This document shows, piece after piece, positions 55,241 to 63,963 of a stretch of DNA of 64,000 nucleotides. The stretch is taken from the NCBI RefSeq assembly GCF_003205195.1, contig NZ_QJRY01000005.1:124001-188000 (forward strand), given 5' to 3'. Position 1 is the first letter of the stretch, and every line of letters starts with the position of its first letter. A program made the translations under genes and the position numbers. Origin of the DNA: Peteryoungia wuzhouensis (GTDB taxonomy: Bacteria; Pseudomonadota; Alphaproteobacteria; Rhizobiales; Rhizobiaceae). Under the pieces are notes generated by a model that saw nothing but the letters and a program-made list of their open reading frames with translations, made no database searches and was not told the origin of the DNA.

Positions 55241-56149
55241 GTGCGCAGGCTGGACAATATCGATATCAGGCTGTTGCGGGTGTTTGTGGCGCTTGCCGAT
55301 GCAAGGGGCTTCGCCGATGCGCAGATTGTGCTGAATTTATCGCAATCCACCTTGAGCACTCATCTTGCCGAGCTTGAAAAACGGCTCGGGGCGCAACTCT
55401 GCCTCAGGGGCAAACAGCAGTTCCGGCTGACCGAGGCCGGACAGGCAACCTATAACGCGGCGCAGAAGCTGTTTCTCGATCTCGATGAGTTTACCCGGCG
55501 GGTAGGGTCTGCGACCGGAAGCCTGGCGGGACGTCTGCGTCTGGGGGCTTCAGATGGAACCTTTACCAGCAAAACGCTGGGACTTCAGCACACCATCCGC
55601 CGCTTCCTGGCCGATGGGAAGGACGTCTTCCTGGAGCTGACGCTCGGCACGCCATCCGAGCTGGAGCAAAAGGTCGTGGATGGCGAACTCGATATCGCCA
55701 TAGGTCCGCTGTCGCAGCGCGCGCCGACCGTGACCTACCGGGATTACGGGTCCGAGCCACACTCGCTGTATTGCGGTGCCGGGCATCCGCTCTTCGGCAA
55801 GGCCGATAGCGCCATCGATGCGAAGGACATTGAGAACAGCCGTTTCTGCGTTCGGCGCTATCGGCATTTCGACGATATCTACATGGTGGGGCATCCGAAA
55901 GCGAGCGCATCGGCCGTCGAGATGGAGGCTCAGGCGATGATGATCCTTTCGGGGCACTTCATCGGGTTTCTCCCTTGCCACTTTGCCGAGCCTTGGGTCG
56001 CCAAGCGTGAACTTCGAGCGATCAAGCCCAGCGCCTTCGACTTCGTTTCCACCCATCGCATCGCATTTCGGACGACAAGTGCCTCAAACGCTGTGGTTTC
56101 CGCCTTTCTTTCGGCAGCCGAAAGCTCCAGGCTCTCTTCCGTTTCCTGA
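55241..56149 (+). CDS. LysR-family transcription regulator
   Basis: This 302-residue protein has an N-terminal winged helix (IRLLRVFVALADARGFADAQ, then LSQSTLSTHLAELEKRLGAQL) and a LysR substrate domain. Start is a GTG at 55241. It is divergent from the TauABC-SDR-creatininase-agmatinase operon, separated by 108 bases containing an AT-rich imperfect dyad (ATTTGCGAT...ATCGAATAT near 55197-55222), a likely LysR site. It probably activates that operon. Confidence 0.92.
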   Translation: MRRLDNIDIRLLRVFVALADARGFADAQIVLNLSQSTLSTHLAELEKRLGAQLCLRGKQQFRLTEAGQATYNAAQKLFLDLDEFTRRVGSATGSLAGRLRLGASDGTFTSKTLGLQHTIRRFLADGKDVFLELTLGTPSELEQKVVDGELDIAIGPLSQRAPTVTYRDYGSEPHSLYCGAGHPLFGKADSAIDAKDIENSRFCVRRYRHFDDIYMVGHPKASASAVEMEAQAMMILSGHFIGFLPCHFAEPWVAKRELRAIKPSAFDFVSTHRIAFRTTSASNAVVSAFLSAAESSRLSSVS

Positions 56150-56162
56150 GCAGCCGGTGGCC

Positions 56163-56915
56163 TCAGGCGATCGTGATGATAGTCCCGGCCAGATCGCTTC
56201 CTTTCCGCGTCCGGTGCTTCTGGCCCCGGAGCGAGCTCGAGCTTCGTTCCATGTCCATCAACAAGTTCATCGCCCGCTCCGCATAGCTGAGTGCTGCCGC
56301 CAGCGCGGTTTCGGCGGCGACGTGATCCTTGCGCCGCAGGGCTTCGAGGATCTCGATCAAGTGAATGTGGATCTTGCTGACAAATGCCGGGGATTCGAAA
56401 ATGGCGTTTGCCGGTGGTGCGACATGAACCCAGGCATATTCGATCATCTCGATCAAGGCGCTGGATCCGCCGATGCGGTAAAGCTCCATCAGCATCGCAT
56501 TGAAACGTTGGGCGTAGCCGGCAGTCCGGCCTTGGTCGATTTCCTGCCGGATGGCGTCTGCCTGAGCGAAGAGGACGCCGAGCTGCTGCGGCGTGATCCT
56601 TTGTGACGTCTTTTCGAGTGCCAACCTCTCCAGCCGCACCGTGACTTCGTAGAATTCGCTGAAGCGGCGCTGCGATATCACGGGTACGCGTGCGGACCGA
56701 TTTTCCTCGATCGCCAGGGCGCCTTCGCTGCCCAGTCGTTTCAATGCGAGCCGAACCGGCATGGCGCTCACGCCAAATTCCGCCGCAAGGTTCCTGATCT
56801 TGAGCGTATGGCCGGCCGGCCATCGGCACTCCATCAGATCCTTGCGGATGGAGTTGTAGATCTGGTCGGCAATGGTTTCCTTGCCGGCCTCCGTGGCGCG
56901 CTGCTTATCCTTCAT
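56163..56915 (-). CDS. GntR-family (FCD) transcription regulator
   Basis: The 250-residue protein has winged helix IADQIYNSIRKDLMECRWPAG and IRNLAAEFGVSAMPVRLALKRL, followed by an FCD domain (VRLERLALEKTSQ, HIHLIEILEALRRKD). I use the ATG at 56915 with GGAAAC upstream. It ends 13 bases from the convergent LysR gene and lies downstream of the betaine-type ABC genes on the same strand, so it may control them. Confidence 0.9.
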   Translation of the reverse strand: MKDKQRATEAGKETIADQIYNSIRKDLMECRWPAGHTLKIRNLAAEFGVSAMPVRLALKRLGSEGALAIEENRSARVPVISQRRFSEFYEVTVRLERLALEKTSQRITPQQLGVLFAQADAIRQEIDQGRTAGYAQRFNAMLMELYRIGGSSALIEMIEYAWVHVAPPANAIFESPAFVSKIHIHLIEILEALRRKDHVAAETALAAALSYAERAMNLLMDMERSSSSLRGQKHRTRKGSDLAGTIITIA

Positions 56916-57065
56916 GTTTCCGGCTTTCCGTAGTGTAGACCTATCGACGGCATCGACCTGGTCTTCTCCTTCGACCATCGCACGAAAAACCGTGCTCCCC
57001 GACTTCGAACGCGACGATGCCTCGACAGGAAGAGCCGGCTTCCAGCTGGTGCGTTCAACGTTCGC

Positions 57066-58091
57066 CTAGAACGGGCCACCGAACTCGGCAGCCGCCAAGG
57101 CCTCGCCGAGTTTTTCCCGTCGCATGAAACCGACCGTCTGATGCTTGTCGTCAGAAAACGCCAAAACATTTGCGCCTTCGGCAAAGATGCGCGAGACGTC
57201 TTTGAGGCTGGTGTTCATCGGCACAAGTCTATCGGCAGCCTGGGGTTCGCCTCTCTCCATGAAACGCTCGACCTTGAAGACCCGGCCACGATCCACCTCG
57301 GCAGTAAAGGCACGAACATAATCGTCCACCGGGTTGCTCACGAGTTCTTCTGCCGTGCCGCATTGAACGAGGCGACCCCGGCGCAGAATGGCGATGCGGT
57401 CACCCACGCGCGCCGCTTCCTCGAAGTCGTGCGTCACGAATATGACTGCCTTTGCCAAAGAGGATTGCAGCCGTAGAACTTCGTCCTGCATTTCGCGCCG
57501 GATGAGGGGGTCGAGGGCCGAGAATGGTTCGTCGAGAAGCCAGAGCGACGGATTGCTGCACAGGCTGCGCGCAATGCCGACACGTTGTTGCTGGCCGCCG
57601 GACAGCTCGTGCGGATAGTGGTCTTCCTTGGATTTGAGACCGACCAGCTCGATCATCTCGAGCGCGGCCGCCCGGCGAGACCTTGCATCCTGCTTCTGAA
57701 TTTCCAGCGGTAACTCGACATTCCCGAGGACCGTGCGGTGTGGAAGCAGCGCAAAGTTCTGGAACACCATGCTCATATGTTGCCGGCGCAGGGCCAGCAG
57801 TTCGGTGCGCGGCAGATTGGTGATCGGCCGCCCCTCATACCTGACTTCGCCGGATGTCGGCTCGATCAACCTGGTCAGGCAACGCAGCAGCGTTGATTTT
57901 CCCGATCCCGACAGTCCCATGACAACGAGGGTCTCGCCGCGTTCGACGCCGATGTCGATGTCGGCGAGTGCGACATAGGCGCCGGCCTTTTCCGCCAGTT
58001 CGATCCTCTCCTGGACAGACCGGTCCTCGTTGCCGAAAGCCGCGCCGCCGTCCCCGTATACCTTCCACAGTTTCTGACATTCGATAATCAT
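57066..58091 (-). CDS. ABC importer ATPase, ProV/OpuAA-like
   Basis: This 341-residue ATPase of the glycine-betaine/proline/choline class has Walker A GLSGSGKS, signature LSGGQQQRVGIA and Walker B LWLLDEPFSALD. A C-terminal CBS-like region (about 265-341; DVSRIFAEGANVLAFSDDKH) is short, with roughly one CBS motif, where ProV normally has two. It starts by ATGA overlap with an upstream SDR gene. Its transporter partners are divergent, at 59080-62045. Confidence 0.92.
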   Translation of the reverse strand: MIIECQKLWKVYGDGGAAFGNEDRSVQERIELAEKAGAYVALADIDIGVERGETLVVMGLSGSGKSTLLRCLTRLIEPTSGEVRYEGRPITNLPRTELLALRRQHMSMVFQNFALLPHRTVLGNVELPLEIQKQDARSRRAAALEMIELVGLKSKEDHYPHELSGGQQQRVGIARSLCSNPSLWLLDEPFSALDPLIRREMQDEVLRLQSSLAKAVIFVTHDFEEAARVGDRIAILRRGRLVQCGTAEELVSNPVDDYVRAFTAEVDRGRVFKVERFMERGEPQAADRLVPMNTSLKDVSRIFAEGANVLAFSDDKHQTVGFMRREKLGEALAAAEFGGPF

Positions 58092-58885
58092 TGCTGTTCT
58101 CCCGATTCGGCGACCTTGGAGGCCTGGAAGTGCCTGGCCTCGTTCAGCATGATGGGATCCGAGGATGTGTAACCACCGTCGACGACGATCGTTGCGCCAC
58201 TGACAAAGCTCGCCTTTTTCGATGCCAGGAACCCGATGACATTGGCGACTTCGTCCGGTGTGCCATCTCTGCCCAGCGGGGTAACCGAGGCGGAGTCCGA
58301 GGACCCCTCATTGGTCATGTCGGTGGAGATCCAGCCTGGCGCCACCGCATTGACGCGGATATTCCGCGGGCCGAAATTGCAGGCGAGGCTGCGGGTGAGG
58401 TTGTTGAGCGCGGCCTTCGATGCAGCATAGGCCATGCTGGCATAGGCGCCGATCAGACCGTCGGTGGACGAAACCACCACGATCGAGCCGCCATCCACCA
58501 ACGAGTTCTGCAGGCGAACCGACAGGCGTAGGATCGAGCTGACATTGGTTTCCAGCGTCCTGTCCCAGATGTCCTCGTCATATTCCGAGAAATCCTCGAA
58601 TTCGATCATGCCGGCATTGAAGACCATGCAGTCGAACGAGACGCCGGAAAGCTCCTCAATGAACCGGTTCTGGCTGTCTTTCGAGCTCGTATCCAGTTGA
58701 TGGAGGGTGACCTGTCGACCCAGGCTCTCGCCATAGGCAACGAGCCCTGCGGCGGCATCCGCTTTCGTCCGGTAGGTGGCGTGCAGGTCATAGCCTTCCC
58801 TGAGAAGGTGCTCTGCCGTCGCACGGCCGATGCCGCGCGAGCCTCCCGTGACCATTGCGACCGGCGTATCTCTTTGGATTTTCAT
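58088..58885 (-). CDS. SDR-family oxidoreductase coupled to the ABC ATPase
   Basis: This 265-residue short-chain dehydrogenase has GGSRGIGRA, NAGM, Ser in VVSSTDG and YAASK, ending VSGATIVVDGGYTS plus an unusual 20-residue tail. The ATG at 58885 has a GAGAGGGA site. It is the first gene of the minus-strand pair and overlaps the ProV-like ATPase gene by four bases, so an oxidation step is directly tied to uptake. Confidence 0.9.
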   Translation of the reverse strand: MKIQRDTPVAMVTGGSRGIGRATAEHLLREGYDLHATYRTKADAAAGLVAYGESLGRQVTLHQLDTSSKDSQNRFIEELSGVSFDCMVFNAGMIEFEDFSEYDEDIWDRTLETNVSSILRLSVRLQNSLVDGGSIVVVSSTDGLIGAYASMAYAASKAALNNLTRSLACNFGPRNIRVNAVAPGWISTDMTNEGSSDSASVTPLGRDGTPDEVANVIGFLASKKASFVSGATIVVDGGYTSSDPIMLNEARHFQASKVAESGEQQ

Positions 58886-58958
58886 CTGGTTCCCTCTCAG
58901 CAGGCCGTAGCGGCGTCGCCAAGCCTTCACATTGTTAAAACCATAAGAAGCACAAAAA

Positions 58959-59025
58959 AATCACAAATCAATAAGAAAAACGCGTCAATATCGGTATTTT
59001 TTCATTTTGGGATAATTTTGTGATT
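58959..59025. promoter_or_regulatory. AT-rich divergent promoter with inverted repeat
   Basis: The gap between the SDR and the binding-protein gene is markedly AT-rich. AATCACAAAT (58959-58968) and ATTTTGTGATT (59015-59025) form an inverted repeat about 46 bases apart, one near each divergent gene. This may bind one of the flanking GntR regulators and control both directions together. Confidence 0.5.
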
Positions 59026-59079
59026 GACAGATTGCCTCGATCGGCTCTCACTTGGGACGCAGTGAAAAGGGGAACGTTA

Positions 59080-60036
59080 ATGAAAAATCACCGTATCAAG
59101 TTGACCATAGCCATCGCGGCAGCGCTTGCCTCCTCAACCGGGATGGCCCTCTCCCAGGACGCCAAGTTCCAGGGCACCGTTCGGATCCCGGTCTACAACG
59201 TGCCTGACTCCGACTTTGTCGATTACACATTCGGCCAGGTTCTGCAGAAGGCCGGCTACAACGTCGAATATTTGAAGATCGATTACACGGCGCATTTCAC
59301 CGCCCTGGAATTCGGCGATGTCGATCTGTCGCCGGCCGTTTGGGGCACCAGCAAGGATCTGATCGACAAGACGGTCGAGTCCGGCTCGGTCAAGAATGCA
59401 GGCTCTGCAGGTGTGAAGACCAAGGAGACCTGGTGGTATCCCAACTATGTGGGCGAGCTTTGCCCCGGTCTTCCCGACTGGAAGGCGCTGAAGGACCCGG
59501 CCTGCATCAAGGCTTTGTCGACATCGGCCTCAGGCGACCAGATCAACTATCTCGGGACGCCGCCCGACTTTGCAGCCTATGATGATGAACGCATCAAGGC
59601 GCTGGGTCTCAACGTTCACATCACGCTGCCGGGCACTGTGGGCACCATGGTTGCGACCATGCAGGGTGCGATCCAGAAAAAGGAACCGATCATCGGCTGG
59701 GGCATGACCCCCCACTGGCTCTACGGTTCCGACCAGGGCAAGTTCGTCGAGTTTCCGGAATACGATGATCGCTGCCCGACCGATCCGAGCTGGGGCGAAA
59801 ACCCCGATGCGGTCTGGGACTGCGCCCTGTCGACCGGTGACATCGTCAAGCTCTACAATGTCGAATTCGCCGAGAAGGCGCCCGACGTGCTCAAGATCTT
59901 CGATCAGTTCAAGCTGACGTCGGACGACGTTGCGAAGGGAATTTCCCGCCAGGATGTCGACGGCGTGACGCCGGAGCAGGCGGCCCAGGAATGGATCGAC
60001 GCGAATTCCGGGATCTGGTCGTCATGGCTGCGTTGA
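59080..60036 (+). CDS. ABC importer substrate-binding protein, ProX/OpuAC-like
   Basis: The 318-residue periplasmic protein has a signal peptide (KLTIAIAAALASSTGMALS) and the glycine-betaine-type fold (FRIPVYNVPDSDF-like start, VDLSPAVWGTSKDLID, KETWWYPNYVGEL, GWGMTPHWLYG). Tryptophans in the last two segments could form the aromatic cage that binds quaternary ammonium. I use the ATG at 59080, with AGGGGA upstream, instead of an in-frame start at 59020. Ligand could be a betaine, choline ester or methylated/acylated amine. Confidence 0.9.
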   Translation: MKNHRIKLTIAIAAALASSTGMALSQDAKFQGTVRIPVYNVPDSDFVDYTFGQVLQKAGYNVEYLKIDYTAHFTALEFGDVDLSPAVWGTSKDLIDKTVESGSVKNAGSAGVKTKETWWYPNYVGELCPGLPDWKALKDPACIKALSTSASGDQINYLGTPPDFAAYDDERIKALGLNVHITLPGTVGTMVATMQGAIQKKEPIIGWGMTPHWLYGSDQGKFVEFPEYDDRCPTDPSWGENPDAVWDCALSTGDIVKLYNVEFAEKAPDVLKIFDQFKLTSDDVAKGISRQDVDGVTPEQAAQEWIDANSGIWSSWLR

Positions 60037-62045
60037 TGGCAGGTTCAGAAGGCACGGCGGCTTCGGCCGCCGGCGCTTTGCGGGTCAATGGCACGAAAGT
60101 TCTGCTCTGGGCCGCGCTCGCTGTCGTGCTGATCGGCTATTTCGCCAGGGGAGCCTTGCCGGAAAGCCTGTATGTCTGGCCAGACGCCTATCGTATCCCG
60201 TTGCAGGCGACGGCCAACGAGTGGCTCGATCAGCTTCTCCGCCGTACGGTAATTTTCGATCAGCCGCTTCGGATGTGGACGCGCAGTTTCGGTGAAGTGC
60301 TGGGCGTGCCGATGCGGTTCATCCAGAGCGCGCTGGCGAACGGCTGGAACTACACGGATGCGAGTGGTGCCCGCGCGACGATTCCACCTATGCCCTGGCT
60401 TGTCGTGACGGCATTTTTTGCCGCGGCTGCCTGGCTGGCCGCCGGCTATCGCCTCGCCATCTTCACCCTTGCGACCTTCGCCTATTTCGCCGTTTTCGGA
60501 TTGTGGAACGAGGCCATGCTCACGCTCGCATCGGTGTCGGTCACCATCGCTCTCGGGGTCGTGATCGGCCTTCTGGCGGGTATCGCGCTGTGGCGCTGGC
60601 CGCGGCTGGAGGCCGTGCTCAACCCGATCTTCGACATCATGCAGACGATCCCGCCTTTCAGCTATCTGGTTCCGGTGCTGGTGCTGTTCGGCTTCGGTCC
60701 GGTTGCGGCACTGGTGGCCACGATGATTTTCGCCCTGCCGCCCATGGCAAAGGCAACGGCCTATGCGCTCCGGCGCGTGCCCGTTTCGGTCATGGAGCTC
60801 GCGGACATGACGGGCGCGAATTTCTGGCAACAGCAGAGGAAGATCCTGATCTCGACAGCGCGGACGGATATCCTGCTTGGACTGAACCAGCTCGTGATGA
60901 TGTCCCTTGCCATGGTCATTCTGGCGTCGATGATCGGGGCCGGTGGTCTCGGCGGCGAGGTCTTGAAGGCGCTGCAGTCACTCCGGTTCGGGCGTGGACT
61001 GGAAGCCGGCATCGCCATTACCCTGATGGCCATACACCTTTACAGTTTCGGCCATGCCATCGCCACCCGGCGTCCGTCCCATCAGGACGGCCAGGAGAAG
61101 CGAAAGCGGACCATCGTCTTCGGGTCCGTTGTCCTGCTTGCCGTCGTTCTGGCGCTTCTGGTTCCGGCCTTTCGTCAGTTCCCGGCAGCTTGGACGGTGT
61201 CGTCCTCGGACATCTGGTCGAAAGCCATCGTTTGGTTGAACGGGCATTGGGGATGGTTCTTCGAGGCCTTCCGGGCGACGACGACCTTCTGGATATTGCG
61301 ACCGCTGCTCGGTGTCATGCAGGGCATCGGCTGGTTCCCGGCCGCACTGGGCATCGGTATCCTATGCCTCGCGCTTGGCCGGCCGCAGATTGCTCTGCTC
61401 TCCGTCGTGATCATCCTTGCGATCTCCGCCATCGGCTATTGGGAGCCGGCGATCATCACGCTGCATCTGGTCTTTGCCGGAACTCTGTTGTCTCTTCTGG
61501 TCGGCGTGCCGGTTGGCATGTGGGCGTCATCGTCGCGACGGGTCTACAAGTTTACCGACGCGATCGTCACGACACTGCAGACCCTGCCATCTTTCGTCTA
61601 TCTGATCCCCATCGTGATGCTTCTCGGCCCGGGTGATGTCTCCGGTGTCCTTGCCATTGCCATCTATTCCATGGCGACGACCATCCGTTATGTCTCCCAT
61701 GCCTTGAAGGAGGTGGACAAAGGCGTGCTGGAAGCGGCCGACATGTTCGGCGCGAGCTACTGGCAGACTTTCATGAAGGTGCGCCTGCCGCTTGCGTGGC
61801 CGGGGCTTTTGCTGGCCCTCAATCAGACGCTGATGATGGCCGTCGGCATGGTGGTCATCACGTCGCTCATCGGCACGCGGGGCCTGGAACTGGAGACCAT
61901 CGAGGCCATTGCCAAGGTTCAGGCGGGTCGAAGCCTGGTTGCCGGTCTGGCCATCTGTGCACTCGCCATTCTGATCGATCGGATCATGAACGCGGCTGCA
62001 GAGAGCTGCTCTCCGGAAAAGTCACGAAAGGCAAAGGTGGCCTGA
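60024..62045 (+). CDS. Double-length ABC permease (two fused ProW/OpuAB domains)
   Basis: This 673-residue protein carries two complete permease domains in tandem, each with about six helices and an EAA loop (LADMTGANFWQQQRKI in the first, AADMFGASYWQTFMKV in the second). Usual ProW/OpuAB is 280-350 residues and works as a dimer, so this is a covalent pseudo-dimer. The halves differ strongly, suggesting an old duplication. An ATG at 60036 overlapping the previous stop (TGATG) is an alternative start. The next gene starts by overlap with its stop. Confidence 0.9.
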   Translation: MAALMAGSEGTAASAAGALRVNGTKVLLWAALAVVLIGYFARGALPESLYVWPDAYRIPLQATANEWLDQLLRRTVIFDQPLRMWTRSFGEVLGVPMRFIQSALANGWNYTDASGARATIPPMPWLVVTAFFAAAAWLAAGYRLAIFTLATFAYFAVFGLWNEAMLTLASVSVTIALGVVIGLLAGIALWRWPRLEAVLNPIFDIMQTIPPFSYLVPVLVLFGFGPVAALVATMIFALPPMAKATAYALRRVPVSVMELADMTGANFWQQQRKILISTARTDILLGLNQLVMMSLAMVILASMIGAGGLGGEVLKALQSLRFGRGLEAGIAITLMAIHLYSFGHAIATRRPSHQDGQEKRKRTIVFGSVVLLAVVLALLVPAFRQFPAAWTVSSSDIWSKAIVWLNGHWGWFFEAFRATTTFWILRPLLGVMQGIGWFPAALGIGILCLALGRPQIALLSVVIILAISAIGYWEPAIITLHLVFAGTLLSLLVGVPVGMWASSSRRVYKFTDAIVTTLQTLPSFVYLIPIVMLLGPGDVSGVLAIAIYSMATTIRYVSHALKEVDKGVLEAADMFGASYWQTFMKVRLPLAWPGLLLALNQTLMMAVGMVVITSLIGTRGLELETIEAIAKVQAGRSLVAGLAICALAILIDRIMNAAAESCSPEKSRKAKVA

Positions 62046-63073
62046 TGAAAATCTTCACGCATGGTGCACATCGCGCCCACGAAGCGAAGTGCGAGCTCAT
62101 TCCCGGTGAGCTCGTTCCGACGATCGAGACAGCCGATCGCATCGACCTTGTCTGGGACGTCCTTTCTGCGCGGGGTTTTGGCGCTCCAACCGATTGCCCG
62201 CGTTTGACGTCAGACGAACTTCTGTCCGTTCACGATCATGATTACCTGTCGTTTCTCGAAACGGCCTGGGACGAATGGGTGAAGAGCTATAGCCCGGATC
62301 TCGACGGTATCGCCTTCGTGTGGCCACACCGCAATCGCCCGCCACGCATACCGCAGGCGATCGAGGGCAGGCTCGGTTACTATTTCTTCGATGGAGTGAG
62401 CCCGATCACCGAGCATGTCTGGTCCGCGGCGACGGGGGCTTCCGGGGCTGCTCGTGCCGCAGCCAACCATCTGTCGGCGACCGGCGAGCCGACATTCGCC
62501 CTTGTGAGGCCACCTGGCCATCATGCCGGTCGAAACATGGGCGGTGGTACCAGCTACCTGAACCATACGGCCTTGGCCGCAGCCACGCTCGGATCGAGCG
62601 GCGCTCGTGTTGCCATCCTCGATGTCGATGCCCACCATGGCAACGGCACGCAGGACATCTTCTGGGCCAATCCTTCCGTGCTCACCGTGTCCATCCATGC
62701 GGACCCCGCTCACGACTACCCGTATTTCTCGGGTTATGCCGATGAGACGGGCGGCGGGTCGGGGGAGGGATTCAATGTGAATTTGCCCCTGGCGCCAGGT
62801 TCGACCTGGAGCACCTATGCGGCAGCGCTCGATGCCGCAAGTGGCCGGATCCGAGCATTTGCTCCGGACTTCGTCGTCATCGCGCTCGGTGTCGATGGCT
62901 ACAGCGGCGACCCCTCCGGAAAGCTCGACCTGCAGGAGGAGGATTTCTCGCGCATTGGCGATGCGATTGCTTCGCTGAAGGCTCCGAAGATGTTCGTCTT
63001 CGAAGGTGGGTACGACAAGGCGGCGCTCGGAGACTGCGTTGCTCGCGTCCTCAAGTCCAATTCCATCCGGTGA
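62045..63073 (+). CDS. Histone-deacetylase-fold deacetylase, acetylpolyamine amidohydrolase-like
   Basis: This 342-residue zinc hydrolase removes acyl groups from amines. The active-site pair H159-H160 (RPPGHHAG), zinc ligands D195 and H197 (DVDAHHGNG), a third Asp in ALGVDGYSGDP and the transition-state Tyr in FEGGYD are all present. GVD-x3-x-DP, instead of the DAH-x2-DP of histone deacetylases, matches the acetylpolyamine amidohydrolase branch. The start overlaps the permease stop, so import and deacylation are coupled. Likely substrate is an N-acylated amine brought in by the ProX-type importer (inference). Confidence 0.92.
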   Translation: MKIFTHGAHRAHEAKCELIPGELVPTIETADRIDLVWDVLSARGFGAPTDCPRLTSDELLSVHDHDYLSFLETAWDEWVKSYSPDLDGIAFVWPHRNRPPRIPQAIEGRLGYYFFDGVSPITEHVWSAATGASGAARAAANHLSATGEPTFALVRPPGHHAGRNMGGGTSYLNHTALAAATLGSSGARVAILDVDAHHGNGTQDIFWANPSVLTVSIHADPAHDYPYFSGYADETGGGSGEGFNVNLPLAPGSTWSTYAAALDAASGRIRAFAPDFVVIALGVDGYSGDPSGKLDLQEEDFSRIGDAIASLKAPKMFVFEGGYDKAALGDCVARVLKSNSIR

Positions 63074-63169
63074 GGCCTGAGATCATGGTGACCGGCTTCG
63101 GGAGAGAACCGCAGGCCGTACGCACCGGGTTGCATGTCCGCTTCCGGGAATGCCGTCGCGGCCGGTCCC

Positions 63170-63865
63170 TTAGGTCGATTTCCGTCCGCCGATGATGCTC
63201 TCGGCGATTGATGCTGCTGCGGCCACATGGGCGCGGCAGGCTGCCGCTGCGGCGTCAGGATCGTTTCTCTCGATACCGGCGAAGATCTCGCGAATTTGCG
63301 CGGGGCCCGACGTCGTTCGGTTTGTGGTCGACAGTGTCATGACGCGCAGGCGCGAGATGCGGCTGTTCAAGCGGCTGACGATGTCCCAGGCGATCGTGTG
63401 GCCGCCTGCGTAGAAAATGGTTCGATAGAAACTCGTCGTGGCATCGAGGATGCCAAGCGGGGAGTTCTGTCTGGAGGTTTGCTCAAGTTCATCGAGCGAT
63501 TGACGCAACTCGTCCTTCACCCGGGCATCGGCCACCCGAGCGCAATCCGCAACGGCGGTCGCCTCGAGTGCGGCCCTGATCTCATAGATCTGGCGTGCGT
63601 CATCCCATTCCAGCCGTGCCACGATTGGCCCCTGCTTGGCGAGCATTTCGACAAGGCCTTCGGCCTCAAGGTGACGGATCACCTCCCGGATGACCGAGCG
63701 CGAAACGCCGAGCTGGTCGCAAAGCGTTCGTTCCACGAGCCGCGCACCCGGCTCGAACAAGCCGCTGATGATGGCGCGGCGCATGCGGTCGAGAGCGATC
63801 TCGCGCAAGGTGGCCGGCGGGGTTTCGATCCTGAGGGCGGCAAGGCTGTCGGCATTTTTGCTCAT
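63170..63865 (-). CDS. GntR-family (FCD) transcription regulator
   Basis: The protein has 231 residues from the ATG at 63865 (MSKNADSLAAL). The frame is open to 63970, but upstream sequence is not GntR-like and covers the operator. The helix-turn-helix is LREIALDRMRRAIISGLFEPG and RTLCDQLGVSRSVIREVIRHL; the FCD domain follows (IRAALEATAVADCA, FYRTIFYAGGH, REIFAGIERND). It is convergent with the deacetylase gene and divergent from the last gene of the window, which is its probable target. Confidence 0.9.
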   Translation of the reverse strand: MSKNADSLAALRIETPPATLREIALDRMRRAIISGLFEPGARLVERTLCDQLGVSRSVIREVIRHLEAEGLVEMLAKQGPIVARLEWDDARQIYEIRAALEATAVADCARVADARVKDELRQSLDELEQTSRQNSPLGILDATTSFYRTIFYAGGHTIAWDIVSRLNSRISRLRVMTLSTTNRTTSGPAQIREIFAGIERNDPDAAAAACRAHVAAAASIAESIIGGRKST

Positions 63866-63919
63866 GCTTTTGCATAGTCGGTAAAAATGATTCCGGCAAG
63901 CCATTGACATCTGATATGA

Positions 63920-63929
63920 TGGTATACCA
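63920..63929. promoter_or_regulatory. Candidate GntR operator in the divergent promoter
   Basis: TGGTATACCA is a perfect 10-bp palindrome and matches the TGGTNNACCA form of many FCD-GntR operators. It lies 55 bases upstream of the gntR start and 34 bases before the divergent ATG at 63964. A TTGACA hexamer is at 63904-63909. Confidence 0.65.
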
Positions 63930-63963
63930 ACATACAGGCAGATGAGTTTGCAGGAGAGAATTG

